Source: Siphonodentalium dalli
Taxonomy: Eukaryota > Mollusca > Scaphopoda > Gadilida > Siphonodentaliidae
NCBI GenBank assembly: GCA_032622095.1
Contig: CP136068.1
Location: 126,115,989-126,179,988, forward strand
Direction: 5' to 3'
Length of the DNA: 64,000 nucleotides
In this document: piece after piece, positions 22,630-33,967 of the stretch
Layout of the letters: each line of letters starts with the position of its first letter
Numbering within the stretch: position 1 is the stretch's first letter
The notes under the pieces: generated by a model
The model's input: only the letters and a program-made list of their open reading frames with translations
What the model was told of the DNA's origin: nothing
Databases searched by the model: none
Translations under genes and position numbers: made by a program

Positions 22630-23890
22630 GTCGTATAGAAAACACAAGCTATGCCAATTTTTTAAGATGATACGTGGAACAGCTCCATCGATTTTAAGAA
22701 ATTATGTACGACCAATTCAGACAAACAATTCCAGATATAATTTCAGATTTGAACATATAGGAATACTATTATATCGATTTTGTCTGACCAGCTGCAACCA
22801 ATGAATGGAACAAACTACCGAAAACTACAAAGGGCAGCAGTACAATCGAAGACTTCAAACAGGAACTCAACAGTGATGATAATATACGTCCACCTACCTA
22901 TTTTTATCATAGTAAATGCCGTAAATCTCATATCATTCTTACCCGGTTAAGACTGAACTGCAGCCACCTGAGTTGTGGCCTGACATATGTCATGTAAAAC
23001 ATTCCCCCTTCTGTTTATGTGGGCAACTTGAGACAAATTACCACTATCTCTTTGAATGTACATGTTATCAAGAGCCCAGAAGAGAACTATATGACTCCAT
23101 ACCCAACGTTGTCCTATCTGAGAATACTCTATTGCGGGGATCAAGGGAGCTTCGCCTTCGTCAAAACAAACAAATGCAGACATATATAATGAGGACAAAA
23201 AGATTCCCATGATTCTATCACTTGTATGGGCAACGAATTGCTTTGGTTCCGGCCGCCTTATGCCGCAGCATGATATTCCCCACTATATATATGTAGTACT
23301 AAATGCCTTCCGATAATGATTATTTTGCATGTTACTTGTTATTATCCTCATTATGAATACTCGTAGCTGTGTATATTTGTTTAATTACTTTCTTGACGGA
23401 TGTAACCAGTTAACAGTCATTGTGATTGACCCCCTCCCATGGCGACTGACGCATGAAGATTACTATAGACAAGCATCATTATTATCACTCAACAACCCAC
23501 TTATTGAAAACTCCCCACCACCGTCATCATCTCACGACTTCACCTGTCTCCCTCCTCAGGCCTCCTGTCTTATATTGCCTCATTCCCCCTCGCTCTCTCT
23601 CTCACTCTCACTCTCCCGTTGCCTACTGCTATCCCTAACACTATCTTCTCTCTTTTTCCCTATCTCCAGTTCTCCTAAAACAATTATTCCCAACCCTTCC
23701 CGTCTGACCTATAACCCTCCCTCACTTATTGTGGACGGGGCATGTCGCCAAAGAGGAGAAGACTTCACACAAGCCCTCGGACTTGTTATCTGATCATCGT
23801 TTGCATACATTAACTCTTCTATTTTACATATATGGGTCATCTGTATATTATTATATTTGTTTGGCTTTGGAAATAAAAATATGTTTACAC
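22630..23890 (+). pseudogene. LINE ORF2 C-terminus and 3' region, frameshifted
   Basis: Plus-strand relic in three frames: LGTPLLTSYRKHKLCQFFKM (from about 22610) with SRYNFRFEHI; then ATNEWNKLPKTTKG...IEDFKQELN and TRLRLNCSHLSCGL (22797-22991); then HVKHSPFCLCGQLETNYHYL-FECTCYQ (22990-23075) with the zinc-knuckle pattern C-x-C-x7-H-x4-C. These are standard C-terminal blocks of an animal LINE. The frame at 22973-23212 runs on to a stop. The AT-rich tail with a (CT)n run at about 23580-23625 and the end TTGGAAATAAAAATATG near 23885 look like its 3' untranslated region. Confidence 0.75.
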
Positions 23891-24083
23891 TATATGTGAC
23901 ACTCGACAATTGAGCTGCATTTATACAAGGTTTGGGATAACCAACAGGGAGTACCGTACATGTACCTTGGCTCCCAACGCGCGACCATTACCAACTCCCA
24001 CCTGCATGGGTGCCAGGCAACACCAGGCGGTGTAACGCCGCAACAAGAACACACATACACTCGCATAAGAAACTAAACATAAT

Positions 24084-24154
24084 TAATACTCAAACCACTG
24101 AATGCGATTCACACTTGTGACAATTGTGAATCGCATGCAGTGGTATGAGTATTA
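24084..24154. repeat. Hairpin of 71 bp
   Basis: Arms TAATACTCAAACCACTGAAT-GCGATTCACA and its near-perfect complement around a TTGTGACAA centre. The inner GAATCGCATGCAGTGG is exact. Single copy in this window. Confidence 0.8.
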
Positions 24155-24159
24155 ATAAT

Positions 24160-24799
24160 ATTTAGTGATTCTGGGGTAGGTTGGGTCCATCGTGCCTCAG
24201 TTCATGGCATATTCGACCACGATAAGCCGTAATGCGACGGAGAAGCTGGACCAGGTACCTAAAATCACGATATGTGACCGGCGCATACGGAAGATAACAT
24301 TATACGAAAATCTGGACAAGTTTGTTGCTGTCTGTGGTTCATACATGCAGTGGGGTGATTACCCGGTGAAATTGACCACTGTCGAGTCTTCCGTAAAAGT
24401 GAGAACGCCGTTGTATGGCCTATATCTAGTGGATAAAACGACAACAAACTGCATTACACGTTAACAGAACCAGAGCAGACCAGAGCAGGCCCACTTAATT
24501 GTCGAACCCCAGCTCACAGTATATACAACATATCCTATATGATACACCATATGAAAGGTGGGCTCCAAATCATTGTATATCAACTTGTCTGGTTGAATAA
24601 GCTGTGAATATATTATTTTTGATGAGGTACCGATGTGCGTTATGTGCTTCATTTTGATCTGGAATGTACTGGCAGTCCATTATTATCAATGGAAGGGGAA
24701 TAACTATATCTTATCGTTTTGAATGTTGATGCTCTCTATCACTTAGTGGACACTCCAAGGCCACAGCTGTTCTGTATCCTGATGGAATATATATTTGGT
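24160..24799. other. No gene recognised; a 90-codon frame of uncertain status
   Basis: The plus-strand frame 24192-24464 starts MPQFMAYSTTISRNATEKLD and is open for 90 codons with somewhat higher GC than its surroundings. It shows no known domain. It could be a relic of a transposon protein or chance. Confidence 0.25.
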
Positions 24800-25173
24800 T
24801 TAACCCTTTACCCAACAGAAGGGCCCTGTGCCAATGCATTCTCTTATATATGCGAGTCGACCATAGGTCGCCTCGCATATATAAGAGAATGCATTGGCTT
24901 AACACATTAAATTATAAAATTGTTAAAGAATGTAAGAATATTTTTTTTTAGGCCAATGCATTCTCTTATATATGCGAGGCGACCTATGGTCGACTCGCAT
25001 ATATAAGAGAATGCATTGGCACAGGGCATAACTGTAACTATCACAATGTGGTCAACGAGCCGGTTCCAATGATATCCATATTTGTATGGTTCTATTGAGA
25101 CAGACCGAAGATATTTTAGGCTGTTGAAGCTTTATTTGGCCGGTTTTGGCCGGTTTGTTGGGTAAAGGGTTAA
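24800..25173. mobile_element. TTAA-bounded MITE, family B, copy 2 (inverted)
   Basis: Left end TTAACCCTTTACCCAACAGA, right end TTGTTGGGTAAAGGGTTAA. Two complete 68-bp hairpin modules (24831-24899 and 24953-25020), arranged as inverted copies of each other, flank a T-rich core. The unique arm (CTTCGGTCTGTCTCAATA) is on the right, so the copy is reversed relative to copy 1. Confidence 0.9.
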
Positions 25174-26412
25174 CCCCATGCCAACAATAGTCAATAACAT
25201 CGACGCTGAAAAGAAATAATCGGGGACTAAAAGATTAAATGTGCTGTAAAATCCCAAATTTGCACAGGTAATGTGAATACGATCGTGGACTGCCTAGTCC
25301 TACAAACACCTTCACCCATCTGCAGTCATGAAACGTAACATCAAGTACACACAGTTAATTCTATAAACGGCAATATTGACGTCATTGCTAAGCGATACCG
25401 GAAATTGGCCTTATGATTTTTCCGGTTCCAACCTCCCGTTACACGATATGACACTTATTTCGCGTAATGATCATCTAGTGTTCATTTAACGCATCGATAC
25501 AGTCTTGTACGACACAGTTATTACGCCGACCTCTTACCGGCTTGTACGACACATATATTACGTCGACTTGGTTACCAGCTACAGTTGGAGGGACAGTGGC
25601 GATACATGTATATGAATCGACCAAATACATTATTTTATCATTTAATCGACTTTAACTCAGAACATCCTCTATGAGCTCCAGACCTACACATAAAATGGTG
25701 GATTTTATTACCGGTCGTAGAGTTTCTCTTCCTGGGCCGCGTCGGAATTGGAGTCATTGGCGTCAATCGAAATCCAGCGTACGGGGGAGCCTGCATGCGA
25801 CGTTACGTCTTTCCACAAATTGTAATTGTAAGCGTATTGATGCGTATCTTTCATCCGACGCGTCAGTTTCGTCCTAAGTATATGTTACGCATCCGCTAGA
25901 GCTGAATGGATATGTATTTTAAAATCTCCAACTATTGCGTGACTATGATTATTTCTTCATGAAGTATCTTCAATATAGGCAAACATGGGCATGCGTGACA
26001 ACAGTTTCTACTGGGTTGCTCATTATTACGTGTATCATGTTTCGTTATTGGACGACTGGAAATCATCCGATCAGTCATATGCGTACAGAGCGAATTCCAA
26101 AGCCAAATAAAAACGAGATAACCCGACAACGGCGCGCGTCGCACTTTGTCTGCATACATTAATGTCGCCATAATACTTGTTCTAATGGGCGTTTAGTTTG
26201 GCTTTCATGTATGTATATCCACATCGATCCACATCAATGTCGAACATCTACGTCTGTCATTTGAGTGGAAATTGAGCATATACTATCGTAGACACATTAA
26301 TATAATACAACGTTTAGTGCAGAACAGCCCGTGACTCACTATAATGGGGCGCTGTACATGTTGTATAACGCATAGTACACGTAAACCTTAGTTCCAAATT
26401 GCGTGCGGCGTC
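25174..26412. other. Intronic DNA; GC-richer island at 25690-25880
   Basis: Mostly featureless. At 25695-25873 CpG density rises; on the minus strand, after a possible acceptor (ATATACTTAG), two frames stay open for 39-59 codons, one ending WISIDANDSNSDAAQEEKLY and a stop. It could be a diverged or alternative exon of the RING gene. No donor fits phase 0. Confidence 0.25.
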
Positions 26413-26701
26413 CTAACCCTTTACCCAACAAAACGGCCAAAACCGGCCAAATAAAGCTTCAACAGCCTAAAATATCTTCGGTCTGTCTCAATAGAACCAT
26501 ACAAATATGGATATCATTGGAACCGGCTCCTTGACCAGATTGTGATAGTTACAGTTATGCCCTGTGCCAATGCATTCTCTTATATATGCGAGTCGACCAT
26601 AGGTCGCCTCGCATATATAAGAGAATGCATTGGCCTAAAAAAAACTCTCATATATAAGAGAATGCATTGGCACAGGGTCCTTCTGTTCGGTAAAGGGTTA
26701 A
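26413..26701. mobile_element. TTAA-bounded MITE, family B, copy 3 (one hairpin lost)
   Basis: Left border has decayed to CTAACCC; right end is CTGTTCGGTAAAGGGTTAA. The left hairpin module is complete (26566-26634), but the core and half of the right module are deleted, leaving only CTCATATATAAGAGAATGCA. Confidence 0.85.
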
Positions 26702-27811
26702 GGTGAAATGAGAGGCAAAACACAATGCAAAGATTACACTGTAAATCGCGTTGGGTAAAAATTTTACCAAACACAACGTTGAACAGCCGTAACACACATA
26801 GTATCAAACTGAGCGCGTGTGACGTCCAATAAAGGAAAACTGAAAACAGCGCTGTGCAGAGCCCTGTGTTATAGCGAACATCGACAGAGCGTCGTAGCTA
26901 TGGACAGGGGAATCTTCTGGGAGACGCTCAGAGTCAGACGAGATGTAATAAAAGAAAATGAATTGATGGGAATGATGATTAAGATGGCCGGACAATTCCC
27001 CAAACATAACACAATCGATCCATGCTGTCTGCGAAAAGCAATAATAAGTTCATCACTCTGTCGTTATAGTGGCCATTTGAGATAATTCGCTGGTCCCAAC
27101 GTCTGGGCAGTTCTATAAAGCAAACAGTCACACGATTATCTCTGCGCGACCAGGGACGTGACTAGAGGGTGTTGTTTGGTGTTGGTGTTCAACTGTGATA
27201 TTGTACCAACACCCATTTGAGTTAGACATAGCAGCTTGCAATGCACAGTATATACACACATTCAACAACACAATGTATGGGGTGACAAGTACTTCAAAAT
27301 ATACAATTATCTGGATCTCCCACACCCACTTGAAGGCTAACATTCCCAATCCAAGACAATTGTTAAAGCCCGGCTTGGAGTTGGAATTCTGAGCAACTGA
27401 TATCTGAAACTTCCAACTGGAATACACATGAAAACCTCAAGACCAGTAGATAATGGTTACTTGACACTTTTGGCACAATGAACTACTAATGATGACAATT
27501 ACGAATGACAAATAGTAGTCATAATTCGGACGGCCTAAAAACATTTGTCGCCATTTGACGACTGAGAGACCACGCGACTAGCTAGTTATCCACCTGAACG
27601 GGGTGCCAGTGCACCGGGCGCATGTGATTCTTTGTGAGCGGGTTCGCTTCTTCCTCTCCCATAACCGAGTATTATTCAACTATTCGCTCAGACTTAACTA
27701 GCAGTAACGGTGTAAACAGTAATATGCTCCATTTCTTCGATGTACATGTATATACACTTCGGGAACATTTTATTACACAGTGAGTGGCATACACTAATAT
27801 TAATGATATAA
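26702..27811. other. Intronic DNA, nothing firmly recognised
   Basis: A GC-richer stretch at 26800-27080 is open on both strands (67 and 88 codons) but neither translation resembles a known family. A short palindromic pair TTGGTAAAATTTTTACCCAA lies near 26750. Confidence 0.3.
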
Positions 27812-28312
27812 TTAAAGGTACGGTTGGCCTTGGCGGTGGGTATCCTGTGAAAATATTTCCACCCGTCAAAAACTGCCACAAACAGAAAGCACATCAAAAT
27901 GTAGACAGACTTTGTCCGTATACAAATAAGAAATATCGCATAAACAGTATGTTATTGTCAAATGTTTGACCATTGTTATGTAAACAAAAGCATAAAAAGT
28001 AACTTTTCTGGTGTTTGTTTATATTATGATGGTAAACATAAAGAGCGTTCTTTGTTGGTGAATTCCTGATATGTAACTAATAAAGAGCGTTTATGCCATT
28101 TGTGTGAATAGCCAGCAGCATTGTGTTGTCTTCTGTAACACAATCAGGCTCTTGCTTAGGTAAAATATAGTAAATCTTTATGATAACATGCTGTTTACGC
28201 GATGGTAATGGTATATATGAACGAAACTGTATGCGTTTTAATGTTTTTTCTGTTTACGGTGATTGGAACAGATATGAATATTTTCGACAACTAAGGCCTC
28301 ACGTGCCTTTAA
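27812..28312. mobile_element. TTAA-bounded MITE, family K, copy 1
   Basis: It starts TTAAAGGTACGGTTGGCCTT and ends CACGTGCCTTTAA, a short inverted pair, about 500 bp. Its partner at 33477-33967 matches along the length: GGCGGTGGGTATCCTGT, AAACAGTATGTTATTGT, GTTATGTAAACAAAAGCA, two AAAGAGCGTT words and TTCTGTAACAC. No coding capacity. Confidence 0.8.
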
Positions 28313-28509
28313 GTAATATTGCTGATTGATAATAATTATATAGGGATCAAGGACGGGAGGAGGCGGGCTCGCAAATATTAAATTATTGTCTCATATAAAC
28401 CATGTTCTTGGTAATTGAGAATAAATAATTTGAAAAGTGTCCGATTTTGAGAAAATAGTGGCGATCAATTTTCTTGTCGCTCGCACTAAAGTAATACAAT
28501 ATATCCTCG

Positions 28510-28828
28510 CTGAAATACGCACATAATCGACCTATAATGTAAAATAGATACATAATGTGATTATTTGATTATGAAATAAGCAGGTAATGGACTCTTAACA
28601 GCTATTTCGTTTTATGGCGCGGGCCACAGTGAAAACACCTGTTAAAGAGCGTACACCTGAAAAGTTGTGAGTTGGCTTATTTTTGTCATTGTCCCTTCAC
28701 ATAATCTGTCGATAATGTGACTAAAATGTTCTCATTTTCAGCACATTATCGACTTAAATTGAGGCCATTCTAAGCAGATTATCTACCTAAAACGTGTAAA
28801 TTATAAGCAGATAATGTGCGTGTTTTAG
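28510..28828 (-). mobile_element. MITE family F, copy 2
   Basis: Reverse-oriented relative to copies 1 and 3: starts TGAAATACGCACATAATCGA and ends GCAGATAATGTGCGTGTTTT. Contains the shared internal words GCACATTATCGAC and CCATTCTAAGCAGATTAT. Confidence 0.75.
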
Positions 28829-29183
28829 TTTTGGGAGAACAGGGTGGGTAATACGGCTTTGCTTGCCGTGATTATGTTATACGTAATTGTGTTGTTATCG
28901 GGTCATAGTCGGCAGTTGACTGGATTGTAGCAAGCAAATATCGCGTGTCCATGCCTGGCTTATCGAAACCATAATCGTAACTACGGATATGGTAAAACTG
29001 ATAGAAAGAACACAGATTGCAGACACGTAATACCATATTCATAATCCTGATCAGTATTAATTCATTTTCCGAAGTTGTCCAGTGCATGTATTTAACGAAG
29101 GTACCTACTTGTTATACACCGTGTGATATATAAATATATGTCGTGATTGAAAGGACATAATTATACTTATCCAGCATCTTGCT

Positions 29184-29521
29184 CCGAAAACACGCACATT
29201 GTCTGCTTATAATAGAACTTGTATTAGTTGGATACTTTGCTTAAAGTCGCCTCATTTTGAGTTTATACTGTGCTGAAAATTAGAGCGGTTTGGTCACATT
29301 ATCGACTCATAATGAGGCTATTCTAAGCATATTATGTGCGGACACAATGACACAAATAACTCAAGACTGTTCAGGTGTACGCTATTTAACATGTGTTTTC
29401 ACTGTGGCCAGCGCCATAAAACTATATATCGGGTGTGAGTCCATTATCTGCTTATTTCTGAAACAAAATAGTCACATTATGCATTTATTTCATATTATAG
29501 GTCGAGTATGTGCCTATATGT
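29184..29521 (+). mobile_element. MITE family F, copy 3
   Basis: Starts CCGAAAACACGCACATTGTC and ends near GTCGAGTATGTGCCTATAT. Lies about 350 bp from copy 2 in opposite orientation. Confidence 0.75.
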
Positions 29522-30477
29522 CCGATGATATGTTGACTTATCTACATGTATATGCAAAGCACAGTAAATACTCAGTTTGTCACGTGCGTACATGTGAATC
29601 AACATAGGTCGATATATATTCTTATACGGACTACACTAATCGGGAAAGTCATATGTTGTTAAATAAAATACAGCAGGAAGGGGATACCATTGCGAAAGAT
29701 GACCGAAAGAAAGGGGTAATTATATGGTGACCATACATGGTTGTCCTGCTATAATGCTTATTTGAAGAAAAGTACGTATACCCTTTTCTTATTATCATTT
29801 GGAGGCAATTGGCAAGTCTAAATTATTCAATACACGGTCATTATGTTCAAGGAGTAACCAGATACTTGGTTATCATGCGGGGAATAGTTTTACAATACAT
29901 GTATCTCTGCAAGTTATTACAAATCGACACAAATCTAGATCATTCTGAAAATCGTTTTGTACATGTAATAACAAACGAAGATATTATTGTTTTGTTATTA
30001 ATTTATGCGTTCTTGTATCTTTCCTATATAGACGATGGTTCGTTCTTCCCCTGAGTTTTCAGATTTGTCAATATCTGCGAAAATGATAATTTAGGTAACA
30101 TAACGGTCCTTATTTCTTAATATTGTTCCACCGTTAACGTCGTGGATACGTGAACAGGACCAACAACATTATAGCACAACGACAAGAACACTTAAACAGG
30201 GATGGTGACATAAAAAGCACACTGCTCCGTGTAAAGGATATTTCGTTTGCCCTGGCACAAAATGGGTGGCAACACAAAGAAAGAAAATTATGCGAATAAT
30301 GGGGCCCATTACCAGACGGAAATTACCGTACCTTTAAGCTATATATTGTAAAAAAAATAGGAATATGTAAATATTGCAATGAACACGGAATGGAAAATTA
30401 TCTCGAGAGTTTTTTCAGTTTTCCTGTTCACAGCACCAAAATTACATGACATGGTCCAGAACTCTGCTTTTTATATA
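29522..30477. other. Intronic DNA; isolated end of a family K-like element
   Basis: At about 30328-30350 the string ACCGTACCTTTAAGCTATAT resembles a family K terminus, but I see no partner end. Otherwise nothing recognised. Confidence 0.35.
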
Positions 30478-30966
30478 ATGGTTGAATGCAGTTGAATGCA
30501 AATGCTGTACTTATGGGTAAACATGCATGAAGTTATATAACTGAAACATTTATACACAATTATCGCTTGTCTTAAGATTGACGTACAATTGGTGTGTTCG
30601 CATAATTTTAGTCGATAACAATGGAGATGTGTGACCCATGTGTCAGCTACTATTTTACTGTTCCACATACGACGATCCTATAGGAACACAAGCTGGTTCA
30701 CTTAGCGCATCGTAGAAATGAGCGATAATTTGTCATCTCTGACTGGAATACTCTACTTGAAATATCCTGTTTGCTGAAGGAAGTGTAATCCCACAGGACG
30801 TTCGTTTTATATGCGAGCGATCCAATAACACCGACCGCGAACTACATACTAAATCCGATCTAAATTGATCGTTATTTTGGCTCAAACGTTTCGGAATGCG
30901 TTAGTTTGGGTTGTAAGTGTACGTATCACCAGCAACATCTTGGGATACACGGGATCATAATCGCCA
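30478..30966 (+). repeat. Dispersed direct repeat, copy 1 (~490 bp)
   Basis: Matches 32780-33285 in the same orientation and order: ATGGTTGAATG, AACTGAAACATTT, GTGTCAGCTACT-TTTTACTG, CTGGTTCACTTAGCGCA, CGTAGAAATGAGCGATAAT, GCGAACTACATACTAAATCC and GATCGTTATTTTGG. Many point differences and small indels show an old duplication. Copy 1 runs directly into the 21-bp minisatellite; copy 2 does not. Confidence 0.8.
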
Positions 30967-30967
30967 G

Positions 30968-31513
30968 CTGGTTTTATTCTACAAGCCGCTGGGTTTATTC
31001 TATAGACCGCTGGGTTTATTCTACAAACCGCTGGGTTTATTCTATAAACCGCTGGTTTTATTCTACAAACCGCTGGGTTTATTCTATAGACCGCTGGGTT
31101 TATTCTACACATCGCTGGGTTTATTCTACACACTGCTGGGTTTATTCTATAAACCGCTGGGTTTATTCTACACATCGCTGGGTTTATTCTACAAACCGCT
31201 GGGTTTATTCTATAGACCGCTGGGTTTATTCTATAGACCGCTGGGTTTATTCTACAAACCGCTGGGTTTATTCTACAAACCGCTGGGTTTATTCTACAAA
31301 CCGCTGGGTTTATTCTACACATAGCTGGGTTTATTCTATAGACCGCTTGGTTTATTCTATAGACCGCTGGGTTTATTCTACACATCGCTGGGTTTATTCT
31401 ACAAACCGCTGGGTTTATTCTATAGACCGCTGGGTTTATTCTATAAACCGCTGGGTTTATTATATAGACTGCTGGATTTATTCTATAAAGCGCTGGGTTT
31501 ATTCTATAAACCG
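30968..31513. repeat. Minisatellite, 26 x 21 bp
   Basis: Exactly 26 units of CTGGGTTTATTCTA-nnnn-nCG type (546 bp), plus a degenerate remnant to about 31533. Units differ mostly in a four-base variable block (CAAA, TAGA, CACA, TAAA). Because 21 is a multiple of three and no unit has a stop, frames of 222 codons are open on both strands (minus: INPAVYR repeated; plus: RWVYSIN repeated). These are composition effects; neither has a signal, domain or splice support. Confidence 0.95.
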
Positions 31514-31533
31514 GGTAGTTTATTTTGTAGCGG

Positions 31534-32779
31534 CTCAACGCCCAAATCACATGCGTCCTAAGTGCGTATGGTAGCCTTTAACCGCGGTCGTCGACATAAT
31601 TGACCCAATATATAAAATGTGTCATCTATCACACAATTAGCCTCTAATCCCGGCCTCATTTTAGTAAGACACCCGTGTATTATCGGCATGCGCAGTAACA
31701 TAACAGCTTAGCGCAATGTTATCACTCAATGTTATTACTATTTTAATTAGAAAATAATTATGATATTCAATTTGTGTTACTTGGTGTTGACTGTTATATA
31801 AACCTGGGTGATAAGCGTGGTTGAAAAATTTTGTCAACACGAACAGACACATTTAAAATGGAACTATATTTTTTTCTTGAAGGCGTATTTACATATTCTT
31901 CGGTTGCGATGGGGAAATCCATATTAATTTAACACAAGCCGTTTCGAGATCGTTTTTCCAAGCTAAAATGTGATTATGTGATAAATAAATGATTACAAAT
32001 TCGTCGGAATTCTATACAAAATTTATTAGCCTCGACCACTAAATTCGATTCGACCCTCGCTAAAGTTCGGCTCGAATTTACTGCACTTAGTTAATAAATG
32101 CCACTCATTGGAGATCCTCTATGTATTAATAGGCACCACATCATTAGGCTAAATCGCGAGCAGAAAAAGGAAGACAAAACATCGCAGCGTACCGTGGTGA
32201 CTGTTCTGAAACAATTTCTACCCTTGTGACTAATTGTTTTGTGTTTATTCATTATAATGTTGTTATTTAAAGTGATATGAAACACTCCGGTAGGGTGATC
32301 AAATAGAAATAGAGAATAATCTTGCTCATAGTAGTTATTTTTACAAATATTACTCCAACTTTACAACACACACCGTCATTCTTATATATGAATTAAATGC
32401 AATGAGTCTCGATGGAGAAATAATTTGCGTTAGTTTATCGATGGTAGTTGCGTCCCGAATCGAGTTGTAAATATTTACAAGTGAGCGTAGTTCAAACGAA
32501 TTTTTCTATGGAGTGGTACGGTGGTATAGCTCCTGGATACTAACTGATCAGTTTCACGCACCCGAACAAGTCCATAATGTCTTTAATTCACTACACTCGC
32601 ACTTCCTATCTTATTGCGCGTTAATAGTGATAGTAATTTAGACGTCGTCTTATCCTAATGTTGGCGCTCTATCCAATGGGAGCAAATAAAGGTAACCATG
32701 TTAGGGATACCTACCCTTGCCGCTTCAGCTCCCTTAAGCTTGTCCACAGCCCCAATATGACATTCCAGGACGCTGTTTA
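31534..32779. other. No gene recognised
   Basis: AT-rich intronic DNA without recognised repeats or coding signal. Confidence 0.4.
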
Positions 32780-33285
32780 TATGGTTGAATGATAAAGCGG
32801 TGCTGATGGCTACATGCATGGAGTTATACACATGTAACTGAAACATTTCCACGTAATTATACCGCTTGACATAAGAGTGACGTAAAATTTACTGTATTCG
32901 CATATATAGTCGATACCAATGAAGAAGTCTGACCCGTGTGTCAGCTACTGTTTTACTGCTCCCTATAAGACGGTCCCAGAGGAACACACGCTGGTTCACT
33001 TAGCGCACCGTAGAAATGAGCGATAATGGGCCATCTCTGACAGGGATACTCTTATTGAAATATCGTGTTTGCTGGAGGAAGTGGAATCCCCCATGACGAT
33101 AGTTTTATTGCTAGCGATATAATAACATCGTGCGCGAACTACATACTAAATCCGACTTAATGGATCGTTATTTTGGGCTTAAAGTTTCGTCTGAATGTCA
33201 TAGCTCGCGCCGCATATTATCGTATAAGTTATCTCCGACAACATCAGTGGTGTATGGAAATTTTATACCCGGATATCGCCTTTGA
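32780..33285 (+). repeat. Dispersed direct repeat, copy 2
   Basis: Partner of 30478-30966 (see there). At the point where copy 1 meets the minisatellite, this copy continues into CCTTTGAATCCCGAGGCGGG instead. Confidence 0.8.
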
Positions 33286-33476
33286 ATCCCGAGGCGGGGC
33301 TAGCGATTATATCCCCACAACAACGGGCCTGGACTAATAAGTTTGGTGTCGTATTCATCAAATCGTCACTTTTATTCACATCGGCAAATGTGGAAGACTG
33401 GTTTACGACTATTGAAGCATTGACCACGCATACTGAGTCTGTGCCTCCATAAATCTGATATATAGTTTAAGATACG

Positions 33477-33967
33477 GCGGCGTTGGCGATGGGTATGCTG
33501 TTAAAATATTCACTTCCGTCAAAAACCGCCATAAACAGAAGGAATAGTAAGATATAGACAGACTTTGTTCTTATGCCAATCAGAAATATGGCATAAACAG
33601 TATGTTATTGTAAATTTTTTCCCCTTTGTTATGTAAACAAAAGCAAAAAACGTTACGTTTCCTGGCTTTTGTTTAGATCCTGATATGGTAAAAATAAAGA
33701 GCGTTATTTGTTACTGTTTTCCTGATATGGAAATAATAAAGAGCGTTTATATCATTTTTGTGTGATAGCCAATATAATTGCGCTGAGTTATGTAAACCGA
33801 AGCACAACTTCTGTAACACGAGCAGTCTCTTGTTTACGTACAACATCGTACGTATTGACGACAATATGGCATATGAGCGGAACTGTATATATTTTGGTGT
33901 TCCTTCTGTTGGTGGCGATTTGAACAAATATAAATATTTCTGCAACGAACGCCGCCCGTGCCTTTAA
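33477..33967. mobile_element. TTAA-bounded MITE, family K, copy 2
   Basis: Starts TTAAGATACGGCGGCGTTGG and ends GCCCGTGCCTTTAA; partner of 27812-28312, same orientation. Confidence 0.8.

Noticed and set aside
23329-23793. 154-codon plus-strand frame rich in Ser, Leu and Pro
   Set aside because: It sits in the likely 3' untranslated region of the LINE relic and its composition comes from a (CT)n run.
30882-31574. Two 222-codon open frames, one per strand, as repetitive protein genes
   Set aside because: Both follow from a 21-bp stop-free tandem unit. There is no signal peptide, domain, splice site or promoter, and opposing frames cannot both be coding by design.
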